Position numbers and translations under genes: made by a program
The notes under the pieces: generated by a model
Seen by the model: only the letters and a program-made list of their open reading frames with translations
Databases searched by the model: none
Told to the model about the DNA's origin: nothing
Assembly (NCBI GenBank): GCA_016710595.1
Contig: JADJVM010000006.1
Coordinates: 283,897 to 347,896 of the forward strand
Direction of reading: 5' to 3'
Length of the DNA: 64,000 nucleotides
Source of the DNA: Niastella sp.
GTDB taxonomy: Bacteria; Bacteroidota; Bacteroidia; Chitinophagales; Chitinophagaceae
In this document: positions 44,168 through 53,921 of the stretch, in pieces
How the letters are laid out: every line of letters starts with the position of its first letter
How positions within the stretch are numbered: position 1 is the stretch's first letter

Positions 44168-46693
44168 ATGAAATTTATTTTCATTTTACTATCTGTATTG
44201 CTGGTGAATATCGCATCAGCTCAAAAAAATAATAAGTTAGAATCCTTTTTTGTGAATGGCAAATGCGAAATGTGCAAAGACAGGATTGAAAAAACCGTAA
44301 ACAAATTAAGGGTGCGCTTTGCTGATTGGGATGTTAACAGCCACCTGCTCACCGTTTCGTATGACAGTACAAAAACAGACAGGCAAAAAATAGAACATGC
44401 ATTAGTAGCGGTAGGGCATGATACCAAAGACTTTACTGCAGATGAAAAGGTTTATGATGCATTGCCAGAATGTTGCCATTACGATCGTTCTCAAACGGCA
44501 CTCACATCCAATAACAAAGTATGGATAACCGGCGTTGTATTGCAGGAAGATGCTAAAGGAAAACTTACTGCCGTAAACCATGCCAATATTACCAACCTGC
44601 ACCAACAGGGATCTGTAAGTACCGATAGCTTCGGCATTTTTAAAATATTTACCGAAGTACCCTCCCAATTACAGATTAGTTATGTGGGTTTTAAAACAGA
44701 TACCATTTCTATTAAAGAGGTTTCAGAAATAAAGATCATTTTAAAAAATAGCAGTACAGGAAACCTTAGTGAAGTAGTGGTACAATCAAAGCGATTTGCC
44801 ACCTATGTTTCATCTATTAATCCTTTAAATACGATGATCATCACATCTAAAGAACTGGCAAAAGCTGCATGTTGCAACCTGAGTGAAAGTTTTGAAACCA
44901 GCCCATCTATTGATGTGAGTTATACGGATGGTGTTACGGGCATGAAGCAGATCCAGTTGCTAGGCTTAGCCGGCCAATACAGCCAATTACTCACTGAAAA
45001 TTCTTCAGAAATAAGAGGGCTTGCAGGTCCCTTTGGGTTAAGCTTTGTACCCGGCCCCTGGCTTGAAAGTATTGAAGTGACCAAAGGAATTGGTACTGTA
45101 GTGAATGGATATGAAAGTATGACGGGTCAAATAAATATTGAAGAAAAAAAACCGGACCGGGCAGAAAAACTTTTCATAAATGGATATATAAACAGTGCAG
45201 GCAGAATGGAAAGCAATATCATGCTGGCTAAAAAATTAAATGATCACTGGAGTACAGGGTTATTGACAAATATCAATGGCTCCCCGGTTAAAAATGATCA
45301 TAACAAAGATGGGTTTCTAGATATGCCTACCGGGCGGCAGTTTAATATCGTAAACCGGTGGAAGTATGAAGGCCACAATGGCTGGATCATTCAACTTGCA
45401 CTGAAGGCTCTATCAGATAAAAGAATTGCCGGGCAAACCAATTATGATGAAAAGAAAGATAAGTTTACTACCAATGCGTATGGCCTGGGGATTGATGTAC
45501 AGCAATATGCTGCTACCGGTAAAATGGGTTATGTATTTCCAAATCATAAATATAAAAGCATTGGATTGATTGTAACTGCCGTAAAATTAAACAACAACGC
45601 ATATTACGGGTTGCGGTCTTACGAAGCTAAACAAGGTACCCTGTACAGTAATTTAATTTATCAAAACATTATTGGTAATTCTTTTCATAAATTTAGAACG
45701 GGTTTAAGTTTCATTAACGAATCTTTTAAAGAGATGTTTAATGTAACCCCGTATCAAAGGCGGGAAACGGTACCCGGCGCATACTTTGAGTACAATTACA
45801 GCGGTGAAAATAAATTATCAATCGTAGCAGGTATCCGTGCTGATCACCATAATGCTTATCATTGGATGGTTACGCCACGCCTGCATTTAAAATATGATAT
45901 CACAGCCCAAACCAATCTTCGCTTTAGTGCCGGCAGTGGTTTTCGTACAGCAAACATATTTGCAGAAAATACGGGCCTGTTCATAAGTTCAAGAGATTAT
46001 AGTATCGAAAACCAAATAAATAATTATGGTTATGGATTGGGTTATGAAAAAGCATGGAATTATGGATTGAACCTGGTGCATAATTTTCATATTGGTGAAA
46101 ATCATGGCAGCATTAGTTTAGATGCGTATCATACAAAATTTTTAAATCAAACAGTGGTGGATGTAGATGCCAATCCACAACAAATTTTATTTTATCCTTT
46201 ACAGGGAAAATCATTTTCTAATAGCTTGCAGGCAGAAATAAATTATAGCCCTTTTTACCAATTTGAAATAAGACTTGCATACCGCTGGTTAGATGTACAA
46301 ACACAATATAAGAATGCGGTATTAGAAAAACCATTGATTGCCAGGAACCGTGGATTTTTAAACCTTGCATATAGTACACATACCAATTGGAAATTTGATT
46401 TTACCAGTCAATGGTATGGGCCTAAAAGAATCCCAAGCACATTGATGAACCCTGCTGATAAACAAATGCCTTCCAGTTCTCCTGCTTATATGCAGATGAA
46501 TGCGCAGATAAGTAAAAAACTGGGTAAGAAATGGGAACTCTATTTAGGTGCAGAAAACTTAACCAATTATGTACAGGAAAAAATGATAGTATCGGCAGAA
46601 AATCCTTTTAGCCCATATTTTGATGCCTCCATGATTTGGGGTCCTATAAATGAAAGGCTTATTTATGCGGGGTTCCGGTTTAAAATAAAATAA
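44168..46693 (+). CDS. TonB-dependent receptor with N-terminal heavy-metal domain
   Basis: An 841-residue outer-membrane receptor. Signal peptide (1-18, ending ASAQ), then an HMA domain (about 20-100) with CEMC (Cys33, Cys36) and a CC pair at 102-103. A carboxypeptidase-regulatory-like domain (about 115-195) is next, then the plug (SEVVVQSKRF near 201, CC at 235-236, LLGLAGQYSQLL) and the 22-stranded barrel to the end (FRFKIK). The HMA domain suggests metal uptake, probably copper, with delivery at the periplasmic face. Downstream of HYC_CC_PP, same strand. Substrate is inference. Confidence 0.88.
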   Translation: MKFIFILLSVLLVNIASAQKNNKLESFFVNGKCEMCKDRIEKTVNKLRVRFADWDVNSHLLTVSYDSTKTDRQKIEHALVAVGHDTKDFTADEKVYDALPECCHYDRSQTALTSNNKVWITGVVLQEDAKGKLTAVNHANITNLHQQGSVSTDSFGIFKIFTEVPSQLQISYVGFKTDTISIKEVSEIKIILKNSSTGNLSEVVVQSKRFATYVSSINPLNTMIITSKELAKAACCNLSESFETSPSIDVSYTDGVTGMKQIQLLGLAGQYSQLLTENSSEIRGLAGPFGLSFVPGPWLESIEVTKGIGTVVNGYESMTGQINIEEKKPDRAEKLFINGYINSAGRMESNIMLAKKLNDHWSTGLLTNINGSPVKNDHNKDGFLDMPTGRQFNIVNRWKYEGHNGWIIQLALKALSDKRIAGQTNYDEKKDKFTTNAYGLGIDVQQYAATGKMGYVFPNHKYKSIGLIVTAVKLNNNAYYGLRSYEAKQGTLYSNLIYQNIIGNSFHKFRTGLSFINESFKEMFNVTPYQRRETVPGAYFEYNYSGENKLSIVAGIRADHHNAYHWMVTPRLHLKYDITAQTNLRFSAGSGFRTANIFAENTGLFISSRDYSIENQINNYGYGLGYEKAWNYGLNLVHNFHIGENHGSISLDAYHTKFLNQTVVDVDANPQQILFYPLQGKSFSNSLQAEINYSPFYQFEIRLAYRWLDVQTQYKNAVLEKPLIARNRGFLNLAYSTHTNWKFDFTSQWYGPKRIPSTLMNPADKQMPSSSPAYMQMNAQISKKLGKKWELYLGAENLTNYVQEKMIVSAENPFSPYFDASMIWGPINERLIYAGFRFKIK

Positions 46694-46828
46694 TGAAAAT
46701 CTAAAATGTAAAGCCGGGGATTGTACTGCTGCTGCAGTGTGCGACGCCACAAATGCCTAGATATGGATTGATGCCCGTAACAAAATTATTTTTATTTTTT
46801 ACCATATTAATATTTGTAAGTTAGTGCT

Positions 46829-47344
46829 ATGAAGTTGAACAAAGGGACTGCATTTGAGCGTAATAAATTCGTTATTATTATCCTGTTATTCCTGCTGGCG
46901 GGATTGATTTTTTATCTTACAAAAAAAGATAAATTTAAAAATATCCCTGCTACTGAGCAAGTTTCAAAATCAAAAGCCGGCCCGGCAAATGAAAACAATA
47001 ATACCAATAGCCCGATTGATGAATTAACCAGTGAAGCGAAAGTAGTGGGTTACATTAAATTTCATGGTGTGTTGCCGCCTTATTATATTACCAAATCGGC
47101 AGCGAGGCGCAGGGGGTGGAATGCATCGAGTGGAAACCTATGTGAGGTAGCGCCGGGCAAAGCCATTGGTGGTGATATTTTTACGAACAGGCAGGCTTTA
47201 TTGCCCGTAAAAAAAGGGAGGGCATGGTATGAAGCTGACTTAGATTATAACTGTGGCCGGCGGAATGCCCATCGGGTATTATTTAGTAACGATGGATTGA
47301 TTTTTGTAACCTACGATCATTATAAAACTGTGGATAAAAAATGA
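46829..47344 (+). CDS. Barnase-like ribonuclease with membrane anchor
   Basis: A 171-residue protein: short basic start, a hydrophobic helix (about 14-30), a linker, and a guanyl-specific RNase of the barnase family from about residue 70. The match is close: YITKS (Lys89), GWNASSGNLCEVAPGKAIGG, the catalytic base Glu135 (AWYEAD), Arg149 (HRVLFSND), and His164 (YDHYKTV). All essential residues are present, so it should be active. The helix suggests either an uncleaved anchor or a signal sequence. Next to its inhibitor gene, overlapping by 4 bases. Confidence 0.92.
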   Translation: MKLNKGTAFERNKFVIIILLFLLAGLIFYLTKKDKFKNIPATEQVSKSKAGPANENNNTNSPIDELTSEAKVVGYIKFHGVLPPYYITKSAARRRGWNASSGNLCEVAPGKAIGGDIFTNRQALLPVKKGRAWYEADLDYNCGRRNAHRVLFSNDGLIFVTYDHYKTVDKK

Positions 47345-47637
47345 AGAAACCGATAATTTTTAATTTCAGTAAAATATACACTTATCACAAATTTTATACA
47401 TTGTGCAAACAAAAATTACAATTACCCGAATATTTTGGAAATAATTTAGATGCGCTGTGGGATTGTATTACAGGAGATATTGAATTGCCGGTTAGCATCC
47501 GGTTTACCGGAGTGACCCCTTATCATAAAAATAAATTTAAAGCACTTATCAAGTTAATGCAGGATGCAGAAATTGAAATGCCGGGTGATTTTGTTTTTAA
47601 CATGGATAGTAGCGAAAAAGATGATGGCACCGGTTAG
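47341..47637 (+). CDS. Barstar-family ribonuclease inhibitor
   Basis: A 98-residue barstar-like protein. The binding helix and loop are clear in LQLPEYFGNNLDALWDCITG, with the acidic residues that plug the barnase active site (Asp and Glu of that helix), and the second helix at about 60-85. The ATG overlaps the barnase-like gene stop (ATGA), so inhibitor and toxin are translated together. It protects the cytoplasm from the RNase. Confidence 0.9.
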   Translation: MKKPIIFNFSKIYTYHKFYTLCKQKLQLPEYFGNNLDALWDCITGDIELPVSIRFTGVTPYHKNKFKALIKLMQDAEIEMPGDFVFNMDSSEKDDGTG

Positions 47638-47745
47638 TTTTTTTCTTACTGAACTGTATTAAAATTGAATGAATTTTTTCTCAATATAACAGGTGTTTAA
47701 GAATAAATAAGCATTGAGGTGTGATACATACTTATGTAAAACAAA

Positions 47746-47768
47746 GGCCCCTCTCTTTGAGAGGGGCC
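47746..47768 (-). terminator. Terminator downstream of ftsZ
   Basis: GGCCCCTCTC (47746-47755) and GAGAGGGGCC (47759-47768) form a strong 10-bp stem with a 3-base loop. On the minus strand it is followed by TTTGTTTT, about 100 bases after the ftsZ stop. Confidence 0.7.
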
Positions 47769-47863
47769 ACATACAAACTGTAATTACAAACACAACATTC
47801 ACTTTGTAGTAAACCTTAGTTTAATACAAAAATGCCAGGCTCTTGCGGGCCGGGCTATATATT

Positions 47864-49798
47864 TTAATCAGGTTTTTTTCCGTCCAGGAATGTGTTGATA
47901 CCGCTTATTTCAGCTTGATTTTTATCATCGCTTTTTACGATATAGTTACTATAAAAAGATTCTACGTCTGCAATCTGGTTGTGAATTTCCATATTGCGGC
48001 GAAGGTAAGCCGGTACCGTTTCAAACTCATTATTCGGATCTGCTGCGTTGATGTTAAAAGACAAATTACGCAACTTCGCAATGCGTTCCATAGCCCGGCG
48101 CCTGAGTTCTTCTGTTTCGTCCTGCAGCGCAGGTTCCTCAACATTCGACATCATGATGGGCTGAGTTTGTTGCTTATTTGGCTGTTCCTCCGCCGCCTTC
48201 TGGGATTCTTTAACCACCAGTTGCATTTCTTCCCGGGGTTCGTCTTCCGCCGAAATTATTTGCACAGGCAGTGGCTCCTCTGTCGAATTGGATTCTGTAT
48301 TTACCGGCTCGTCCTCAGCATATATTTGCTTTGGCTTGGCCAGAAAGCTCCCCGACGAAAGGGCACTTTTATTGCTAGCATCTTGATTACTTTGCTGGTT
48401 AATCTTTGTTTTGTCTTCGCTGGTAGGTTGGGTTTCTTTTGAAGGTATCGGATTGGGAATATCAAGGTCGAAAGTTACAACGGACGTTTGATCGTTAGCC
48501 GAAGATATTTCAAAAAATTCCGGTTTCTCATCTTTTTCTTCTTCATTTTTTTCCACAGTAGTTTTACTTAGTGGATTTACTTCATCCATTTCCTTCATTA
48601 CCGGCATCATGGGATCTGCCGTTTGATCAACTGCATTATTTATTTCAAGTGTTAACTCCTCATGCTTATTCTCTTCAGCCGGTTTTATTTCATCATCCTG
48701 CGCTGCATAATCTATGGGGAGTTGAATTTCTATTTTTTTAGTTTCAGGTTCAGGCATTGCCAATTGCATTACAATTTTTTCATCTGCCTTTTTATCTGTT
48801 ACATTTTCTTTTTCGGTTTTATCAAATGGATCCTTATGTTCAAAACCGGTGGCAATAAGTGTAATCCCTATTTGATTGCCCAGGGTATTATCATATCCCA
48901 ATCCTAAAATAATGTCGGTATCATCACCAGAATTACCGGTAAGGTAATTTTGAATAATTTCTACTTCATCCATGGTAAACTCATGTTCGCCTTCAGCAGA
49001 ATTGATATTGATAAGGATCCATTTTGCGCCATGGATATCATTATCATTCAACAGTGGAGAAGCTAAAGCCTGTTCTATAGCTTGCTGTGCCCTGTCTTCA
49101 CCTTCGGCTTGTGCGCTGCCTAATATAGCAACTCCACCATTTTTCATAACGGTACATACATCGGCAAAGTCAACATTTATTTGACCGGTACTATTGATCA
49201 CATCTGTAATACATTTTGCTGCTGTTGCCAAAACATTATCGGCTTTGCAAAATGCTTCTTTCATTTTAAGATTACCATATTGATGCCTTAGTTTATCGTT
49301 ACTAATCACCAACAAGGTATCTACATGATCTTTTAAATTCATGATTCCTTCTTCAGCCTGTGCAATTCTTTTCTTTCCTTCGTAAGAAAATGGAGTGGTT
49401 ACAATACCCACGGTAAGAATATCAAGGTCTTTACAAATTTTTGCCAGTATGGGTGCGCCACCGGTTCCGGTACCACCGCCCATACCTGCAGTTATAAAAG
49501 CCATTTTAGTATTGACTTCTAATATGCGGCGAATTTCTTCGAGGCTTTCTTCTGTTGCCTGGCGGCCAATGGATGGATTGGCGCCGGCACCCAGCCCTTG
49601 TGTAAGGTGCGGCCCTAACTGAATTTTATTTGGCACCTGGCTTTGGGCAATTGCCTGCGCATCGGTATTACAAATAATAAAATCCACGCCATCTATATTT
49701 TGGCTATACATGTGGTTTACGGCATTTCCACCACCGCCACCCACACCAATTACCTTGATGATGGAGGACTGGTCTTTGGGGAGATCAAATTGAATCAT
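47864..49798 (-). CDS. ftsZ: Cell division protein FtsZ with long linker
   Basis: Tubulin-like GTPase that forms the Z ring. The core (1-320) has GVGGGGGNAVNHM, the tubulin signature GGGTGTG at 107-113, and the T7-type region NVDFADV. After residue 320 comes an acidic Glu/Pro/Lys-rich linker of about 275 residues, then the conserved C-terminal peptide VPAYLRR (595-601), and a further 43 residues. At 644 residues it is far longer than the E. coli protein (383). Long linkers are known in Bacteroidota. Last gene of the dcw cluster, 57 bp after ftsA. Confidence 0.96.
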   Translation of the reverse strand: MIQFDLPKDQSSIIKVIGVGGGGGNAVNHMYSQNIDGVDFIICNTDAQAIAQSQVPNKIQLGPHLTQGLGAGANPSIGRQATEESLEEIRRILEVNTKMAFITAGMGGGTGTGGAPILAKICKDLDILTVGIVTTPFSYEGKKRIAQAEEGIMNLKDHVDTLLVISNDKLRHQYGNLKMKEAFCKADNVLATAAKCITDVINSTGQINVDFADVCTVMKNGGVAILGSAQAEGEDRAQQAIEQALASPLLNDNDIHGAKWILININSAEGEHEFTMDEVEIIQNYLTGNSGDDTDIILGLGYDNTLGNQIGITLIATGFEHKDPFDKTEKENVTDKKADEKIVMQLAMPEPETKKIEIQLPIDYAAQDDEIKPAEENKHEELTLEINNAVDQTADPMMPVMKEMDEVNPLSKTTVEKNEEEKDEKPEFFEISSANDQTSVVTFDLDIPNPIPSKETQPTSEDKTKINQQSNQDASNKSALSSGSFLAKPKQIYAEDEPVNTESNSTEEPLPVQIISAEDEPREEMQLVVKESQKAAEEQPNKQQTQPIMMSNVEEPALQDETEELRRRAMERIAKLRNLSFNINAADPNNEFETVPAYLRRNMEIHNQIADVESFYSNYIVKSDDKNQAEISGINTFLDGKKPD

Positions 49799-49855
49799 TG
49801 TGTGTAAGTTTGTTGTGTTAGTAAGTATGTATTCTAAAAGCGTAAAAAAGAAAAA

Positions 49856-51226
49856 TTACAATTGTGCGTCTTCTTCTTCTTTAAATATTTCAATTAAATT
49901 ATTTTTAAAACTGTCCATAAAAGATTTAATGGTTTTTCTTTTTGGTTTACTCAGTTGTTCTGTTTCAAGTTCTGCTGTTGCCATTTCTTCTTGTACGAGT
50001 TCTTCTACAACCTCATTATTTCGTGTGATTTTGATAAAGTTTCCGTCTAACTTTTGTTTGTTTTCATAATCATTATACCCTTTTAAAATCAGGCCGATAC
50101 AAGTACTATACATGGGCTTGGCCAACTCTTCAATATGGCCGCCACTTAAATGTTCATTGGGATAACCGATGCGTGCATTCAACCCGGTTACATATTCAGT
50201 AAGCTGTATCAGGTGTTTTAGTTGAGACCCGCCACCGGTAAGAATTACGCCGCCATTTAACATGCGGTTATCTAACCCCACTTGTTTTAAATGGTAGCTT
50301 ACAAAATCCATGATCTCACTCATCCGTGCCTGAATAATAGATGCCAGGTTTTTTACTGAAATTTCTTTTGGTGCCAATCCTCTTAAACCCGGTATGGTGA
50401 TAAAAGCATTTGCTTTTGCTTCATCGCTCAAGGCACTTCCAAATTGAATTTTCATTTGCTCAGCCTGGGTTTTTAATACCCCCAAACCGGTTTTAATATC
50501 AGTGGTAATATTTTCACCACCAAAAGGAATGACAGCCGTATGTTTTAAAATACCTTCATAAAATACTGCCAGGTCGGTAGTGCCGCCGCCAATATCAACA
50601 ATAGCAACACCAGCTTCCAGGTCCTGGTCGCACATGACTGCAGCCGCAGAAGCCAATGGCTGAAGTACCAGGTCTTTTGTTTTGAGCCCTGATTTTTCAA
50701 CGCTACGATTAATATTGCGAATGGCATTTTTGTCGCCGGTAATAATATGGAAGTTAGCACCCACTTTTACACCACTGTATCCAATGGGGTTGGGTATGTT
50801 TTGAAAATTATCAACAGTAAACTCTTGCGGAATTACATCTATAATTTGATCGCCGGCAGGTATGTAAGTACGATATTGATCTGCAATTAACCGGTCAATT
50901 TCGTCTTGCTTAATTTCATCTTCATTTTGCTGGCGTACAATATCGCCCCTTGTTTGAAGGCTTTTAATGTGATGCCCGGCAATGCCCACATACACTTCAC
51001 TGATCTCTAAATTTGGATTGCTGGCATAGCAGTTTTCCAAAGCCTTTTCAATGGCTTTGATGGTTTGATCAATATTAAGTACCATGCCATGTTGTACGCC
51101 ATTACTGGCTGCACGGCCAAAACCTAATATTTCTAACTTGCCGAATTCATTTTTGCGACCGGCAATGGCAGCGATCTTGGTTGTTCCAATATCGAGCCCG
51201 ACAATAATGGGTTGTTCCTGATTCAT
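49856..51226 (-). CDS. ftsA: Cell division protein FtsA
   Basis: A 456-residue actin-like ATPase that tethers FtsZ to the membrane. Motifs include GLDIGTTKIAAIAG, VGIAGHHIKSLQTRG, VDIGGGTTDLAVF and LTGGGSQLKHL. The C-terminus is a Lys-rich stretch plus an amphipathic helix (FMDSFKNNLIEIFKEE). It is the membrane-targeting sequence expected for FtsA. Located between ftsQ (81 bp gap) and ftsZ (57 bp gap). Confidence 0.96.
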   Translation of the reverse strand: MNQEQPIIVGLDIGTTKIAAIAGRKNEFGKLEILGFGRAASNGVQHGMVLNIDQTIKAIEKALENCYASNPNLEISEVYVGIAGHHIKSLQTRGDIVRQQNEDEIKQDEIDRLIADQYRTYIPAGDQIIDVIPQEFTVDNFQNIPNPIGYSGVKVGANFHIITGDKNAIRNINRSVEKSGLKTKDLVLQPLASAAAVMCDQDLEAGVAIVDIGGGTTDLAVFYEGILKHTAVIPFGGENITTDIKTGLGVLKTQAEQMKIQFGSALSDEAKANAFITIPGLRGLAPKEISVKNLASIIQARMSEIMDFVSYHLKQVGLDNRMLNGGVILTGGGSQLKHLIQLTEYVTGLNARIGYPNEHLSGGHIEELAKPMYSTCIGLILKGYNDYENKQKLDGNFIKITRNNEVVEELVQEEMATAELETEQLSKPKRKTIKSFMDSFKNNLIEIFKEEEDAQL

Positions 51227-51307
51227 AGTTGTATGTTTTTGTGTGTTTGTTTTACTTGAGTTTGTTAATGAATTATATAAATTAAAACTTTAGAGGTTTA
51301 CAAAAAG

Positions 51308-52510
51308 TTAATAATCGTTTGCCGGCATAACTGCTTTTGGTTTTTCAATTGGTTTTTTCACTTTTCCTGGTAACGCTTTTTGGGAAACAGGTTTCTTTAT
51401 TTGCTTTTTAATTGCTTCGTTTTTGTTTTGTTGTTTGCCTTTATTGGCAGGGTTAAGATTTACCGGTTTTTCAACTGGTTTCACGGGCGTTGCTGCATCA
51501 AGTTGTGTTGTAGGAGCAGGCTCAGTTTCATTGATAGAGCTTTCACCGGGATCATCTTCTCTTTCTATTGAATGTTCAATAAGGCTACTATCATAATTGG
51601 ACTTGTCATTTTCTATGTCCATTTTTCCTTTCAGCATGAGTTGAGAATCTGCAGCCATTTTCTCTGCCCGTTCTGCCATCAATGTCATGAGCTGGATGGT
51701 TCGTAATGAATCGGCAGCAATATCTTCTTTGCCTTTAATTTTTGCTACAATTTGATTGTTGTATTGCAAATTGATGCTACTATATTTATTCCATCCCACT
51801 TTTTCAATCACTTTCTTATAAAATAATTTCAACTTATAAAACTTGGCATCCATATCTGTGGCATCGCCAAATAAAATCAACTGGTCTCCCATTTTTGGGA
51901 TCAATTCAAAAAAATGTTTTTCATTCATATTTACCTGGTCAATCATTGCCATTAAAAATGGATCGGCTTCAATTTTCAAACTCATTTCTTTCACTCCATT
52001 CAGCAAGGCACTATCACTTTTGGTAAGGCCATTCTGGTTTGCCGTGAAACCTGTAAATACCGGTAGCCTGGCAGAAAATTTATTGCTCAATGGCAACAGC
52101 ATGTTACTACTATCAATATAAAATGAATTACCAGTAATGGTAAATACCCTGGCAATAGGTTCCCGTTCATCAATATTTACATTTAAAGTATTGTTGTTAT
52201 CAAAATAGAGTTCAGCATTTTTTATCCAAACTTCTTTTTCTAAATCTTCTTCCATTTTCCGGAGGTCGAAATTTTCCATAAGCCCTCCCACTACTTTACT
52301 TTGTGAATGTTGCTTTATCACTTCAAGCACATCTGACTTGTCAATAAAGAAATTATTATTTACCCCCCTGATATTTACTTCTATGCCATTGCAACGGTTG
52401 TTGTCCTTACGCTTTACAGCGGCTACCAGCAAAACGATAGAAGCCGTTCCCAGTACTACCCAGAAACAGGCAAGCAATACATTTTTGATATGATATTTAT
52501 TAACCTTCAT
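51308..52510 (-). CDS. ftsQ: FtsQ/DivIB-like protein with long charged tail
   Basis: A 400-residue divisome protein: one N-terminal transmembrane helix (about 12-31), a POTRA-like domain (VNIRGVNNNFFIDKSDVLEVI, near 46-75), the beta domain (IKNAELYFDNNNTLNVNIDEREPIARVF), and from about 290 a low-complexity Lys/Pro/Asn tail. FtsQ is usually 240-290 residues, so the tail is extra. It starts one base after the murC stop. Role in connecting cytosolic and periplasmic division proteins is known for the family; the tail's use is unknown. Confidence 0.9.
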   Translation of the reverse strand: MKVNKYHIKNVLLACFWVVLGTASIVLLVAAVKRKDNNRCNGIEVNIRGVNNNFFIDKSDVLEVIKQHSQSKVVGGLMENFDLRKMEEDLEKEVWIKNAELYFDNNNTLNVNIDEREPIARVFTITGNSFYIDSSNMLLPLSNKFSARLPVFTGFTANQNGLTKSDSALLNGVKEMSLKIEADPFLMAMIDQVNMNEKHFFELIPKMGDQLILFGDATDMDAKFYKLKLFYKKVIEKVGWNKYSSINLQYNNQIVAKIKGKEDIAADSLRTIQLMTLMAERAEKMAADSQLMLKGKMDIENDKSNYDSSLIEHSIEREDDPGESSINETEPAPTTQLDAATPVKPVEKPVNLNPANKGKQQNKNEAIKKQIKKPVSQKALPGKVKKPIEKPKAVMPANDY

Positions 52511-53914
52511 TTATTTTTCTTCCACAATTTTTTTAATTGGTTCTATCAAAGTATCAATATCACCCGCCCCGCTCATAATGAATACCTGCAAATCATTATT
52601 TCTGATCCACTCTTTTAAAGTACCTTTTTCAATTAGGGAAACATGCTGATGTGTCATTTTCTCTAAAATTGTTTTACTCGTTACTCCGGGTATCGGCAAT
52701 TCCCTTGCCGGGTATATCGGTAGTAGCAACACTTCGTCTGCCAGGCTTAATACTTCAGCAAAACCAGCAGCCAAATCACGGGTACGACTATACAAATGAG
52801 GCTGAAAAACAATTGTACATTTCTTACCGGGAAAAAGTTCTTTGGCCCCCATGATCAAAGCCCGCAGTTCTTCAGGATGATGCGCATAATCATCAATCAT
52901 TACAACCCCTGTTTTTCCTTCTGATGGTTTTACAATATATTCAAAGCGCCTTTTTACCCCTTTAAAATTTGAGAATGCTGCCCTGATTTTATCTTCATCA
53001 ATTCCTACCTGCATGGCTACTGCAACTGCTGCAATTGCATTTTCTACATTGTGCCGGCCGCCCATGTGCAAAGTAAGCCCTTCAATGATTTTGTCTTTTA
53101 CAATCGCATCAAAAACATAAGCCCCGTTTTGTATCTTAATATTTTTTGCAAAGCAATCGGCATTTGTATCTGTTGCCGCATAAGTCCATTTATTTTTTGC
53201 TGCCAATTCTGTGTCTCGATGCAAGTTGTATTTATAAATCAATAAACCATTCTCTTTTATATTTCCGGTAAAGCTTACAAAGGCATCCTGCATATTTTTT
53301 TCGGTACCATAAATATCCAAGTGATCTGCATCCATAGCTGTTATGATAGCCACATCCGGAAATAATTTTAAAAAACTCCGGTCATATTCATCTGCTTCCA
53401 CCACACAGGTACAATTTGAGCTTTTCCAGAAATTGGTTTCATAGTTGGCTGAGATGCCTCCCAGGAATGCATTGCATCCTACACCACTATGCCGAAGGAT
53501 ATGTGCGATTAAAGTACTGGTAGTGGTTTTACCATGTGTGCCCGCTACTGCAATGGTAAAGGCATCGTTGGTAATAGCTTCTAATACATCACTGCGTTTT
53601 AGCAATAAGTAATCATTGTTTTTATAAAAATTTAATTCCTGATGATCTGCAGGAACGGCGGGCGTATAAACAACCAGTTCTGCAAGTGGGTCCAATAAGT
53701 TTACATCATCTATATAATGAATATTTATTCCTTCTGCTTCTAATTTTTTTGTTAGTGGTGTAGAAACCCTGTCGTACCCACTCACTTTTCGGTTCATACT
53801 TATAAAATATCTCGCCAGGGCGCTCATACCAATGCCGCCGATGCCCAGGAAATACACCGGCCCCTGCCCCTGCTTCACTTTTTGTGTAATTGATATTTTA
53901 TTTTTTACTTCCAC
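52511..53914 (-). CDS. murC: UDP-N-acetylmuramate--L-alanine ligase
   Basis: First amino-acid ligase of peptidoglycan precursor synthesis. The 467-residue protein has the N-terminal GIGGIGMSALA nucleotide-binding motif, the ATP loop GTHGKTTT (125-132), EADEYDRSFL, and the C-terminal IDDYAHHPEEL catalytic segment. Length and order are standard. Immediately followed by ftsQ and 7 bases after murG. Confidence 0.97.
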   Translation of the reverse strand: MEVKNKISITQKVKQGQGPVYFLGIGGIGMSALARYFISMNRKVSGYDRVSTPLTKKLEAEGINIHYIDDVNLLDPLAELVVYTPAVPADHQELNFYKNNDYLLLKRSDVLEAITNDAFTIAVAGTHGKTTTSTLIAHILRHSGVGCNAFLGGISANYETNFWKSSNCTCVVEADEYDRSFLKLFPDVAIITAMDADHLDIYGTEKNMQDAFVSFTGNIKENGLLIYKYNLHRDTELAAKNKWTYAATDTNADCFAKNIKIQNGAYVFDAIVKDKIIEGLTLHMGGRHNVENAIAAVAVAMQVGIDEDKIRAAFSNFKGVKRRFEYIVKPSEGKTGVVMIDDYAHHPEELRALIMGAKELFPGKKCTIVFQPHLYSRTRDLAAGFAEVLSLADEVLLLPIYPARELPIPGVTSKTILEKMTHQHVSLIEKGTLKEWIRNNDLQVFIMSGAGDIDTLIEPIKKIVEEK

Positions 53915-53921
53915 GAATCGT

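Noticed and set aside
46700..46828. Possible regulatory or RNA element before the barnase gene (CTGCTGCAG palindrome)
   Set aside because: The short palindrome has no loop, T run or matching promoter element, so no function can be supported.
49395..49622. 75-codon plus-strand ORF antisense to ftsZ
   Set aside because: The opposite strand of the conserved FtsZ GTPase core gives long open frames by chance.
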